From Metopolophium dirhodum (taxonomy: Eukaryota > Arthropoda > Insecta > Hemiptera > Aphididae): a stretch of 64,000 bases of DNA. Below the pieces are notes generated by a model. That model was not told the DNA's origin. It did no database searches and saw only the letters and a program-made list of their open reading frames with translations. The translations under genes and the position numbers were made by a program. Positions 14,401 through 26,200 of this stretch are shown one piece after another. The first letter of the stretch is position 1; every line of letters begins with the position of its first letter. The stretch is taken from the NCBI RefSeq assembly GCF_019925205.1, contig NW_026869907.1, positions 394,648-458,647 of the forward strand, read 5' to 3'.

Positions 14401-15052
14401 TTTTTAAAATTATGTTAATTCGTGTTCAACGTCCACCGTATTATTGAAGGACTGGCGTAAAATTGCTCGTACATTTTTTTTTTTCGAAACAGTTCAAAAT
14501 ATGCTTTAGCGTCCATAAAATCAATAGGCATATGTATAACGTGGGAATCTGCTATACCACACTGCACTAGTAACATTCGATTAATGTGTAACTATATATA
14601 GTTAAATAACTCAAAACTCTGACCACCGTCATTAATTAGTTTCCGTTATTATAAATAATCGTATGAAATAGTTATAATAACACTCATTCGAGATAGCTCA
14701 GGAAGGAAGGAAAAATAAATAATTTTTCGTTAAATTCGTCCGGACTTCGCCCCGTATCCAGCCGGCAAACAGCGGAAAAAAGTTGGCCGGAGCTCAGCAA
14801 AATACAATTATTACCCTCGCGGGGGTTCGGGGCGCAATCATATAATATCATATAGGCCCCGCTGTCGTTTGACTGACGATTAATAAATTAAGTGCAATTT
14901 AACGAAGTGTGTTTTTGGTCTGTGTGTGCGTACGATGTGTTCAAATGGTGTGCGTGAGAGTGAGTGTGTTATTTCGTCATGTGGGTGCGTTATAGTAATT
15001 TATGCGTGCCAGTAGGACAATTAGACGCAGAACCGGATGCGCATATACACCC

Positions 15053-15078
15053 ATATATATATATATATATATATATAT
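15053..15078. repeat. (TA)n microsatellite
   Basis: About 13 uninterrupted AT/TA units lie inside the dpr-like intron. Confidence 0.9.
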
Positions 15079-15344
15079 TATGTACGAGGGACCCATATTA
15101 TAATATGACATATTAAGGCTATTTACTTAATAAGCAGTCGTCCACGAGCGCTTAATACACCATTATTTACACGAACGCGTCAACACACGCTATCATTTTG
15201 CGTGTGCCGAGTGAGGTAATGAGAAGACGGGACCTAAGTGTGATGATTATATTGGGTTCGCATTTGAAATGACGCGAACATTTGAGATTCTGCGCGGGGC
15301 GACGAGTGCAATGGTCTTACAATGATGTTTATTTATTTTTATTT

Positions 15345-16011
15345 TTTATTCTGTAAACACTTTTTCTCCCTCTAAACTTGCTCAAAAGTATCGAGTTTAG
15401 CATCTTTTTTGAAAGGTAATGTTCTTGAGCTGGTACTTTAAAGATAGGTCATTTTTCGATTTTCGAAACGCTACTCGAAATAAAAGCGGTTGAAGGAGAA
15501 AAAACGATTTTATAATATTTAATAATTACGGACGACGTTTTCTACCAGAAATATTGCTTCAAATGAAAAATGACGAGAGACATTTTTTGTTGTATTTTGG
15601 ATTTTGTTTTTAATTTTAGGAGTTTTTCGTTGTAATTCGGTTAAAAACATTCGTAAAAACTTGAAATTTGGGTTGTTTACTTATATTAGCCTTACCTAGA
15701 CATGGTGAAATTTTCAAAACATTTGAGCGATTTATGAGCTTTTTCTTTTCTTTTATATTTTTTTTCATTTTTATAATATTTCCTAATTATAAATTATAAT
15801 TATATAAATTACCTATTTATATAAATCGTTCTTAAGCTGTTTTTAAAACGCTTTGTTTATCACCATAGAAACGAATAAAATTAAATAAAAAAGAATCCCT
15901 CGTCCGCTCAGAATCGTTTTTTATCGAATGCAATCATTGCATTCAAATCGAATACAGTAAAATTACACTATCCTGTCCGAGGCCCGAAGGGACGATGGAC
16001 AAACATCCACC
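15345..16011 (-). mobile_element. Divergent member of the ACGATTCTGAGCG repeat family (minus strand)
   Basis: Read on the minus strand, the element begins near 16011 with GGTGGATG. It then carries the hairpin GAATGCAATGATTGCATTC (15926-15944) and the core ACGATTCTGAGCG, in the same order as the copies at 33.7-38.5 kb. The remaining body is AT-rich and only weakly similar. The boundary near 15345 is approximate. No transposase is present, so this is a non-autonomous repeat of uncertain class. Confidence 0.55.
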
Positions 16012-18891
16012 ACCGAAATGCGCTGACCTACTTTTTTATACCTATATAATAATATAATATTACTATAGTTTATAATAATATAATATTATTATAGCCGGCA
16101 GTTACTGTTTCCCCGAGATTTCCATTCGTTGTGTACACTACCAACTTTTTCTAAGAGTATGCAACGTTAATCTGATTGGTGTTTTTTTTCAAATTCTTCG
16201 AATCGGGTCAGTAAGTCGCATCTTTTATATTTTTATCAGATGATTCGTATTATTTTTATTGAGTCAAAAAATGCTCATTTATTTACTGCATTTTGTAGAC
16301 TTTAATACATAATATTATAATGCACAACTGTCTGCAACTACAGTAATAAATCATTATACTTTAACAATATTATTTTCACTGATGCATAAAAATAATTATT
16401 TAACTTTTAGTGATAGTTCGCCTAATTTTTAATTAGTTGCTACCAACTGTCACACGACAATGCTGTCAAATTTACGAATAATATACGCATAACACTCGGT
16501 GTGTCGAAACTTGACGTAACACACTTATACACAGTTTCACTGGCCGACTACAGTCACAATAGTTTTTTATAACAATTTTTTTTTTTTTTAAAGTTTTAAT
16601 TTGAAAACGCCGACGAGCGACACCGCCGCATAACCTATCGGCCGTTCCCGGTGGCGGGCTACACTACCAAAGTGCAGTGCCCGTACATGCTACACTTATA
16701 TATAACGAAGAAATTGTATCCGGTGAAACACTAATGAAAAAACGTTATCTTGTTGTGTTGTTGTTCTGCAGACAACGACTACTGTTAATTAAATATTGGT
16801 AACATTGTTTGTTGCGTGGTCCGCGAACAAGGATGTGCGTATTATTTATGTAACACACATTACGCTCTTGTTTACAAACAGGGAGAAAGAAAATTAATCT
16901 CATTTTCTCGTCCAATTTTCACAATGCGCACGCGTGTGTAGCCCGTTCGAAACAGCACTGTGCATGCGATGACAGTGTGACAGTTCTTTGGGCTTACACA
17001 AGACGACATGCGTCTGTCGACGGTGTCGGTATTTTGAAAAAATCGAGTCTTAAGGTACCTATTCTCCGCATAATCGCGTTTGGACGTCGTTCTCTAACGG
17101 CTGAGGGCGAGGTGAAAACCTTCCCCTATTACTAGTAACAATTATTAAGCCATTCGAGACTCTGATTTTTAAATTCAACATTATTCGATTTCGTACCAGT
17201 CGCTAAGGCGGTTTGTGGCAGGTTTTTACGCCGATGCGACATGAGTACGTGACGTCCCAATTTGACAACATTTGAATTTAATGTAGGTAGTTAGTAGGTA
17301 TATATTGTTATATAATTATATCAAGGTATACCAATAGTACCTATAGGTTAGGTTTATATCATATCTGTTATAATAATATAGTTGTCATGCTGTTACCCGT
17401 CTACGACTGTGAGCGCAAACATAACGGCTCGCCTCATTATAACTAATTTTTTGCACCTATTTCTTTTAACAAATCAACACACAAGTTAATATTGACATAT
17501 CGTAGAACTGCAAATGATTCAAGGTTTAAATAGCTCAAAATTGGACGTTTTTCGGGTGAAGGGACATTAGTAAGAGAAGCTACTCTTCAGGAGAACCTAA
17601 AAAGTTAATAAAAACAAATGTTTTAGATGTTTTAAAATTTATTTGAATTATTTTCTTATAGATTATTAAAATAATCATCGCTACGTTTTACTGTGAGTCT
17701 GTTGATTTATTGTGACTATCTGCATCGAAAAATAACTGTACAATTTCCTAGTGTCTTTTATCTTATTTTGATTGGGGATTCACCATTCAAATATCTATTT
17801 AGCAAAATATTAAAGTAATATATAACATAAAATATATTATTCATTATAGGATATTTTGTAATTGAATATTATTGTGATCACCGTACACAAAATAGCTGAG
17901 AAACAATAAAATGTGACAATAAAATGATATTTCTCACAATAATTGGTACAAATGTAAAATATGACATGTGCCCGTTCGTATATAACCAGGATTTACTCTT
18001 AGATAATACACACTGGATTGAGTTATAGCGTGTGTATGAAGCAGACTTGATCGTCTAGCACTGATGTATTTATTGCATGTGTAAGAAATAAAATAGGACG
18101 GGGTAACATAGTATTAAAGCCTAAAGTTGTATTGATTATTTATAGATTTCCTTATCTTTTTCATTTCTGACGCATGCGCAATAAATTCATCGGGGCCGAA
18201 CGGACATACCAAATTGGCTTGACTACGCGTGATATATGTTTAGCCTTATCAGTATGTATTATCTAAGCTGGTTCCAACCACATTTCACAAATACAAAATA
18301 ACAAAAAATCACACATAAATTGCAGTGATGCCAATGGATCAGGAAGAAAATATATGCATAACCTGAAAAGGCAAAATTTGTTCCCGTAAACCGTCTAATA
18401 ATTAGTCTTAATATTTTGTATTTAATTGTGCGAAGACAGAGTATTATATTATGTAATGGCAACATAAAATAGATATTTTCCAAGTCATTTTTGTAATATA
18501 ATCCTCCTTTAAGTCATTTTATCAACAAAAAAAACTTTCTTCCATAAGCTATTCAAACAACTAAAAAAAAATTATTCAAATATGATGGTTTTCAAAAAAA
18601 TATTAAATCTATGCATGAATTATGCAACAAGTATTATATTTTTGGATGAAATATTTGTTTTTATGTTTCTTTATTTTGGCAGATCACATATTCACAGTTC
18701 TAATTGACTTTGAGTTACATACTCACGCCACAAGATTTTAAAATGGCTATTTGATAAGACATTTAAACTCGGTTTTGGTACACATATTTTCAGTAATTTT
18801 CCATACATTATGTAAGCAAATCAATTCACTTGTAAGTTGGTACTTATATTGTCAAAAATAAATTGAGGACATGTGGATGTTTACTCATACT
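16012..18891. other. Intronic DNA, no gene recognised
   Basis: AT-rich sequence with a CpG-richer portion at about 16600-17110. No recognised coding exon, RNA gene or classifiable transposon. Confidence 0.5.
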
Positions 18892-19470
18892 CTGCAGTGA
18901 TGTAAAACACAATGTTTTAAACAACTTCTTTTAAACATATTTAAAACACGAATTTAAAACATATTTTGTATCAAACGTTTTGATTATTTAAAACGAATAA
19001 AACATATGTTTAAAGCAGTGTAAAATCCAAGTGAATATTGTGTTTTTTTGGTTTATTATTAATAATAAATACCAATAGATATCCTTCGGAAAAAAAAGTT
19101 AAAGTATTGAATAATTATATCTATTACCATCCTTTATTTAAACTTATTTTTAATTTTATTGAATAAATTACCAAATTTAAAATGTTTTCACCTAATAGTT
19201 AATATATTATACATAATATAATGTCCACATAAAACATCCATTTACAAAATACATTTAAAATAAGTAATAAATAAACAGTGAAACAGATACTAGTACACGG
19301 CATATTTGGCATATAAGTAAATTAAATATTAAATTAAAATTAAGTTATTCTAAATATACTGTTTAAAATTCAAACAAATTTTTTTAACCATCGTTTTCAA
19401 CAGAAAATAAAACAGCAAAAAACAAAAAAATTCAGTTTTTTTCAAAAATGAAAAAAATTTACCAACTCTG
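18892..19470. mobile_element. Non-autonomous hAT-type element (MITE) with 8-bp target duplication
   Basis: The 579-bp element is flanked by a perfect 8-bp direct repeat CTCATACT (18884-18891 and 19471-19478), the duplication length made by hAT transposases. Its ends are similar inverted repeats: CAGTGATGTAAA on the left, and CAGAGTTGGTAAA when the right end is read in reverse. The interior is AT-rich, with many copies of TTTAAAAC-like motifs in both orientations and no transposase frame. It would have been mobilised in trans by a hAT transposase. The intact flanks suggest a moderately young insertion. Confidence 0.75.
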
Positions 19471-20051
19471 CTCATACTAGATTATATTTATGATGATAAC
19501 TTGACATAATAAGAGTAGGTAGCCTGTATATTTATATATTTTTATAAATTAATTATTTTAAAGGTATCGTCCGTGAATAGCGAGATAATCACGACTAATA
19601 CAGTAGTTACCTAATAAATTAAACTAAAACATACATTTTATGACAGATAATAATCTATCAAGACCACTTTACAGATTCATTACGATTCATCTATTGTAAC
19701 TGCGTTTTCCTTTATTAATTAATATTATATTATATGTATATAAAAAATGTGCGTGTTGTGAGTACCGATAGAACATTACGTTTGTATTGAACTATTAAAC
19801 TTACATTTACATTTTATATCATCATATTATAAATTCTGTGTTTCTATTTGTATTATCGGTATACCATTTGTGAATCATTAAAACAAAGTTATGATATAAT
19901 TGCTATTTATTTAAAGTTCAATTCAACGGCGTATTTAGAAATTGTTTAAGGGAGGGGATAAAGCATTGAATTTCGTACATGGGCAAAGCCCCCTCACACC
20001 CCCTTTAATGTTCCGATACTTCCCTACTATATTACTCAGTACTTTGTATGG

Positions 20052-20438
20052 CAGCCGCGGTCATCAAACGTCTGTATTCGTGGAGCCCTTATGTGGCTAA
20101 GAAAATTCTACGGAACCCCAAACATTTTGAATGATCATAAATTATACATAAATCATGAACAATTATGTATAAAAGATTTGCTCATTAATTTGTTTCTTTA
20201 TAATATAATTATGTAAACGACATAACGATAAAAGCAATATGTCCCATAACCGACTCGTATCTAACATATTTTACGACTATAAAATAAAATAATGGTCATT
20301 ATTAATTAAATAAACATGATAAACCAAATATTATTTTGTTTTTATTTTATCTAGATATGTCCAGGGAGCCCCCAGATTACTATCGCAGTTTTGCTAAGTC
20401 CTAGGGCTCTGTGGAACACAGTTTGAGAACCTCCACTG
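20052..20438. mobile_element. hAT-like non-autonomous relic
   Basis: The right end, read in reverse, is CAGTGGAGGTTCTCAAACTG. The left end contains a decayed CAGCCGCGGTCATCAAACGT. Both are followed inward by similar GTGGAGCCC/GGAGCCC and TTCTACGGAACCCC-type sequence, as in widespread CAGTGGTTCTCAAACT hAT MITEs. I could not find a matching 8-bp target duplication, so the copy is old or its boundaries are slightly off. No coding capacity. Confidence 0.45.
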
Positions 20439-20621
20439 TATATAAACTGTACACGAAATTCTACATTGAATACCAACTAACAAAATTAATTGTTATTCTT
20501 AGTAGGTACATCCCATTAATATTTTTGCTATGTTCAAAATAGCAAAAAAAATTATAGTAAAAAATCAAGTTCCCTTTCCAGCCAGTTCATCAATAATTTT
20601 ATTAATATTCATAATATATCC

Positions 20622-21290
20622 AAAGATGGGCAAGTTAATAAAAATAGTTAACCGTGGCAAGTTAAGTTAATTCAATTAAATTGCCTTCAGTTAAGTAAAA
20701 AGTTAACAAAAAAAACTTTTTTAAAGTTACAATATTTTTAAGTCATAAACTGCCTTTTATTTTGATTTACACAAACATTTATCTGGACGTTTAGCACTGT
20801 ATAAACAATTAGATCATTATAATATATTATAATTAGAAAAAATTACCAAAATTACCAAAATCGAAAAAGAGTTATTGAATCAGTATTGTCTAGTTGGTTC
20901 CGCATACACTAAAAGAATATTAATTTGACTGCACTGCAATCATAATTAACTATAAAATGTTAAGTTACAACAATACAGATTTTAACTAACTAAGTTAATA
21001 AGTTCGAACCCTGGCACTTCAGGCAGTCACGTTGTCTGGAGAGAGAGGCCGCCATCCCCCACCCAGGCATGGCAGATACCAAGGGTGCCCACTTGAAAAT
21101 TCTGCCAAACTAATAACACACGTGTTTAAACCTACATTATCCTCACCCACAGTAAAAACCCATCCAATGGTTTAAGTTGCCGCGGATTAATTAATAAAAA
21201 AAAACGTTAATAAGTTAAGAACAAACAGAAGTACTAGTTATATCAATTGTTATTTTTTAGACAAATTGAATGCCAATAACTAAACAGTTA
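20622..21290. mobile_element. AT-rich dispersed repeat rich in GTTAA motifs, hosting a SINE insertion
   Basis: The stretch starts near ATGGGCAAGTTAATAAA and carries many AAGTTAA/TTAACTT motifs on both sides of the SINE at 21005-21205. It resembles short non-autonomous DNA transposons, but clear terminal repeats or target duplications were not found. Boundaries and class are uncertain. Confidence 0.3.
21005..21205 (+). mobile_element. tRNA-like SINE, 5'-truncated copy with 11-bp target duplication
   Basis: This is a shorter sister of the SINE at 34600-34876. It starts at CGAACCCTGGCAC, just at the B-box, and then shares the body GGCAGTCAC, GTCTGGAGAGAGAGGC, GGCAGATACC and GGGTGCCCACTTGAAAA, ending with GGATTAATTAATAAAAAAAA. 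It is bounded on both sides by GTTAATAAGTT (20994-21004 and 21206-21216), a perfect target-site duplication. The tRNA A-box half is missing, so this copy should not be transcribed from its own promoter. Confidence 0.85.
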
Positions 21291-21861
21291 ACACCTGTAT
21301 ACGCCGCAGTGCACAAATTACAAGAATTGACTAAGAATTGACTCCCCCCCCCCACTACCTACAACTAATGGCCATAGTTTCAGGGATTTAGATCAATAAT
21401 AAAAAAAATAGTAATTTATCAACTGTTTTGGAGTTTCGGCGGCATCACAAATGCACAGTTACAGTGGAATCGGAACACCTACATTTTTGTTTATTACCTT
21501 TAAAATTTAAATTTTTCATATTATATTTACAAAATTAGAAAAACCACCAAAAAATACTCTAAAACAATTGTTAATAGAAAAAAAAAAACACCAAGGGGGA
21601 TTCATCTCCTAATTCTCTCTCCTCCCTGTAAATACACAACCAGTTAGATCGATAAACATAATAGTACCACAATAGTTTGTTGCGTAAACAAGTCTGATAG
21701 ACGCGGTAACACAATATTTATTTATTTTCATTTTACAATTAAGCACCTATTTAAATTTAAAAAAAAAATAATTTTTCGAGTATTATGTACATGTTATATT
21801 ATGTAGGTACAATAAAACGTTGGTACGTAAAATACCAAAATACTTGGGAAGCTTGAAATAA

Positions 21862-22051
21862 TGTAAAATGATATAAAAACTATTAAAGTTAAGAATTTCT
21901 TATGGAAAAAAATTATATATTTAAATATTAAATTCTATTTTACAATAAAATTGTAAAAATGTTGCATATTGCACATCAATAGAAAATATTAAATAATACA
22001 TTTAGTTCCATAAGAAATTCTTAACTTTTATAGTTTTTATATAATTTTACA
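21862..22051. mobile_element. 190-bp MITE-like inverted repeat
   Basis: Arms of about 45 bp (21862-21906 and 22007-22051) are reverse complements with only about two mismatches. They enclose about 100 bp of AT-rich sequence with a small internal hairpin. There is no coding capacity and I could not find a flanking target duplication. The structure fits a short foldback or MITE element. Confidence 0.7.
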
Positions 22052-22689
22052 CAGACAACAGTACCTATACCGTTTTACTACATTTTGGTAGTTTTCATAC
22101 AGTTTCTGTTTTTTGTGTTTACTCTCCAAATAAAATGAACTATATAAATTATACAACAAGAACGTACAATCTATATAATTTGTATGGTGAATAAAGTGAC
22201 AAAAATAATAAAAAAAAGTTGTTTTTTGTTTTCACTCTTTATGATATGTATATAAAAAGTAATTTAATAAAATGTAAGTCCAAAATTAAATTTCTTGATT
22301 CAAAATTGTCTGCCAACGATAGTTACGTCTTACAAAGAAAATAAAAATCATAAAAAACTAGGGTAATTTCAGGGTTTGCACGAAGGAAATATAATGAAAA
22401 TACTACGTTTCACATATTTTATTTAACTATATACGCAGTCTATAATAATATATAAAATCTACTGCAGTCTACAAAATATGTGTCGACGGTTTCGAAAAAA
22501 ATCGTGTCGCTGCTATATAATATGTACTTATACATATTTAGTAGCGGTGCACTATAGTTATAAATATTATCATCGTTCATCAAAACACCATGTATGGCGT
22601 ATGCATCAGTGACAGATTTATCGGTCGATTAGTTATCAAATACCTGCGGGGCTCACACCTAAGTTTTTATTGGGGACCATTTTAGTTTT

Positions 22690-22770
22690 AGGAGAAGTGT
22701 TGGCAAATTTAGGACAAGTATTGGCAAACTAGGAGAAGTATTGGCAAATTGGGAGAAGTATTGGCAAACT
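22690..22770. repeat. Minisatellite, four 20-21-bp units
   Basis: Four tandem units of the type AGGAGAAGTATTGGCAAACT lie at 22690-22710, 22711-22730, 22731-22750 and 22751-22770, differing by one to three bases each. Confidence 0.9.
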
Positions 22771-23092
22771 TGGTTTCTTCTCCGGTCCTCGATATCACGA
22801 AAAAAAAACCGTTTTAATTAAAACAAAAAGATTTTTTCAGAGGTAGGTTTGTCATGACTCACGCATAAGTTTTGCGCAAGGCCCACTCATATATTGTTCC
22901 CATCAATCAACTATAATTTCGATCTTATATCCGGCACTGTAGTGCACGCAGAAGCTATTAAAGCGAACCGGTAAATAAAATATATACACTTCGCATAGTA
23001 TTAATGTAACACTGTCGCGGTTCAATTCATAAGTACTTCTCCACAAAATATTAAATACATAACATTATTTCATTTTGTTTATTATATCAAGG

Positions 23093-23251
23093 CTTCGACG
23101 ACTGAGGTCATTAGTCTGTAAGGTTGGTACGGTTGGTAAGCAACACGTGTATGTGTGGCAAGGTTTATGTCACTACGAACCCGGGTGGTCACCCATCCGG
23201 GAACTAGTGGCAGTGGACGTTACTTAATCTCAACCACGTCGCGCCACGCCG
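23093..23251 (-). mobile_element. 5S-rRNA-derived SINE-like element (copy 2)
   Basis: Read on the minus strand, this contains an A-box-like GATTAAGTAACGTC (23216-23229) and a C-box-like GGATGGGTGACCACCCGGG (23180-23198). Their spacing matches the internal promoter of 5S rRNA without gaps across about 50 nt. The remainder, ending in ...CGTCGAAG, is an unrelated body shared with the element at 9171-9366. A 5S-like head joined to a foreign body is the layout of SINE3-type retroposons. The 5S part is too diverged to be a functional rRNA gene. Confidence 0.65.
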
Positions 23252-26200
23252 ATATACATGAGAATTATCATTGTTTGGTCTCAGGTATAACAGTTTTTAC
23301 TAGAGTTTTGAATTCAACATCATAATACATTTTATGCGTCGTAATGCATTTCGATTCCAGTAAAACGAACTACTAACTAACTATTGTTATTTTTTCTTCG
23401 AGTGAATGACTTTTCTTTTGCCTTTTCTGATAGTTTTTATTTGAAATTATATTAACTAAAAATACTTTTTACTTGGATTTTGGCTAGATGTGAGTTTTAG
23501 AAAAAAAAATAAGGCATTCCAAGAAAATATAACAGGAAAAATCAAACAAATCATTAATCTACCAATTGCTATTAAAAAGTCAGAGATACAATATTGAACA
23601 TTGATGATCTAGAAACTCTTTACCAATCTAATCTGTACGTATAATAACCTAAATAAAATCTTAACTATAGTTATTTGTGTATTAAATACGCGCAGATAAG
23701 GCAATATATTATGACATAATGTAGCGTAATAAAATGTGTAGTCGGTTTGTATTTGTTGTTAACGTTTAAAAACATATTACATTTTACGTTTCACAACGAC
23801 AGTCATCATTTTTGCTTTAAACCAATAATTTACTATCTGAAAATTCTTTGAATCTCTCGCATAGGTTAAAATGAAAACACAATAACTCCTCTGTGTATAC
23901 CGCCATAGCGGACCTTCGGAGATCCCACCGATGGCAATTATTAAAACTCGGGCCCGCCGCCCGTCTATGGCTGCGCAAATGCCATTATTATATTATTATT
24001 ACCGTAGGCATATTATATGGAATTTGTTCCATTGCTACGATATTATTATTATTACTTTTGTGCGCGGGTATTAAATGGCTCGGTGGTCGAATGCCCGATT
24101 TCACGTAGGCACTCCGTCGCCGATATCTCGACTTTTCGACAACCGACGCGAAACCAAATGGCCCAGGCCTGAAGCTCGAGTTGTATTAATTAATGTATCC
24201 TAAATTTCTAATGTTTTGTCACCGAAGAAACGTGCGCGAGTACACTATGAGGTTACATGGCGGTATTGTGTTATACGACTTTAAAATATAATATGTACAA
24301 TATACATAATGTAAATTATGTATAGGATGATTCGCCAAGCACGGTCGCCTCCCGCTTTCCGTTTAAAAACGTGTTCGTTTAAATTATGTTTTTAAAAAAA
24401 ATTTTACATCAAGGACCATACATATGTTAGAGGTTTTCGGTAGTGATAAAAACTTATTTTTTCAAATGAGAACTAACCATTTTTACTATGAATAATATTG
24501 TTAAGCCGGTGGTTTTATTTTAAATGTCGATGTCGAAACCCCAACGAGCTAGTAGTTTCAGAGTTATTAAAATGTATCTACTAGGTACGGAATATGTTTT
24601 ACATCTCACTTATAGCTAACTTATTATACTGAAATTATTTTTACAAATTATAAAATGTTAATAAATTAACGTCGATTGCTATAGTTAGGTCTATTACCCG
24701 TACCTTTAATAGGCACACAAAGTTAATATCTCAAAAACTACTCATTCCAATTTCAGTTTGGATACATCAACGTTTCAAAAAATAATTTGCTTAATTATTT
24801 ACAGTATTAATAATTGTTTCTCATTTAAAAAAGGAGTTTGTATCACCTCAGGATACTCCTTAAATGATTTAAAAAATATATGTTGAAGACATCTAAAAAT
24901 CAGAATTTGAATAAAAGGATTGTTATTAGTATTTGTACGGACTTCAAACTGCAGCCGACGTTATAACGCAATATTTGTCTTACTGATGGCTTTGAAAAGA
25001 TTCGCCGAAAAAATAAAAAAGCGTTTCCTTCCACAAACTATAACATAATAAACATTCTGTTATACGTTATGAAAAAACATGATAAGGTACAACATTTTTA
25101 TTTATAGCCTACATCAGTATTCGCACTCGAAAAGAAAATCGACTAATTTACGTGCACCATACGCATGTATATGCTATCTAAATGTTTTATAGCAGTGAGC
25201 GTTATAGTGTTTTTTTTTTCTCGGAACACATTTTCGACATTAAAAAAATACGCGTGACAGACCCATTTGAATGTTCGTTAAATAATATAATGAGTTTATT
25301 CGGAATCAAAGTTGTCGGAAAATTTTATCAGAAACGTGTACAATTCAAACTAATGACTGTTATATTGTTAGTAAATCACCGGGAGCATAACATACTTTAT
25401 ACAAATATTATGATCGACGTTAATGCATGTAATGTTTACCGATATATTATGCGAGCGCATAATAATAATAATAATAATAACGCGTCAATTAGAACATAAT
25501 TACTATGGCGCATAATGTTTGCGAAACGTTATGCTTTCAGCGTTCGTATGTAATTAAGCGATAGTTTATTTCTCCCTTAAATTGCAGTCTGCGGAAAATT
25601 TTATCTCAGCTCGTGAACGTTCATTTCCCGCCGACTAAAAAACCACGATGAAAACAGTAACGCGAAAAAAAAAAAAAAAAAAAAAAACAAAAAAAAATCC
25701 ATTAAACGCATTATACCCGTTTATTATATTGTGGTCTCCGCGTATAATAATAATAATAATAATATCTTGTTATTTATCGCACTAGATCAAATAAATTCTA
25801 AACTGCATTATAATAGCCTGCAAGACCGTCCGGGCCCTCGTCTGTTTTCCAGTAAAATCACTACTATAATATACGCCGTGATCAATATTACACGCGGACT
25901 CGGTCTAACGGCTCTCCGCCCCACCCCCCCCCCCCCCACGCCTACAAAACGGCTCCGATGTCTGTGTGCTATTATGTTCTAGTAAGTTTCCGTCCCATTT
26001 TCCAATTGATGTGCCAAGCAAAAGAACGCTATTACGGGTATATTGTTATATTCATAAATACAACGTGTGCGACGCTGTGATCCACAAACGGTGCGGTGTT
26101 TCAAGTACATTACAATATATTATTATGATGTTACACTCCCGTTCGGAAAACGATTATGTCAAAATAATATTATTTACTTGCAACGAAAACTGTAGTATTT

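Larger units (their letters stand above)
10417..15344. other. Intronic DNA, no gene recognised
   Basis: This is mostly AT-rich intronic sequence. It includes three CCTAA units at 12680-12694 (the insect telomere motif, too short to mean much) and a (TA)n run at 15053-15078. Parts of 13840-14400 and 14710-14880 are richer in CpG. Short open frames there show no known domain. Confidence 0.5.

Noticed and set aside
23093..23251. Functional 5S rRNA gene
   Set aside because: Similarity is limited to about 50 nt around the promoter with many differences, and the rest is unrelated sequence shared with another copy.
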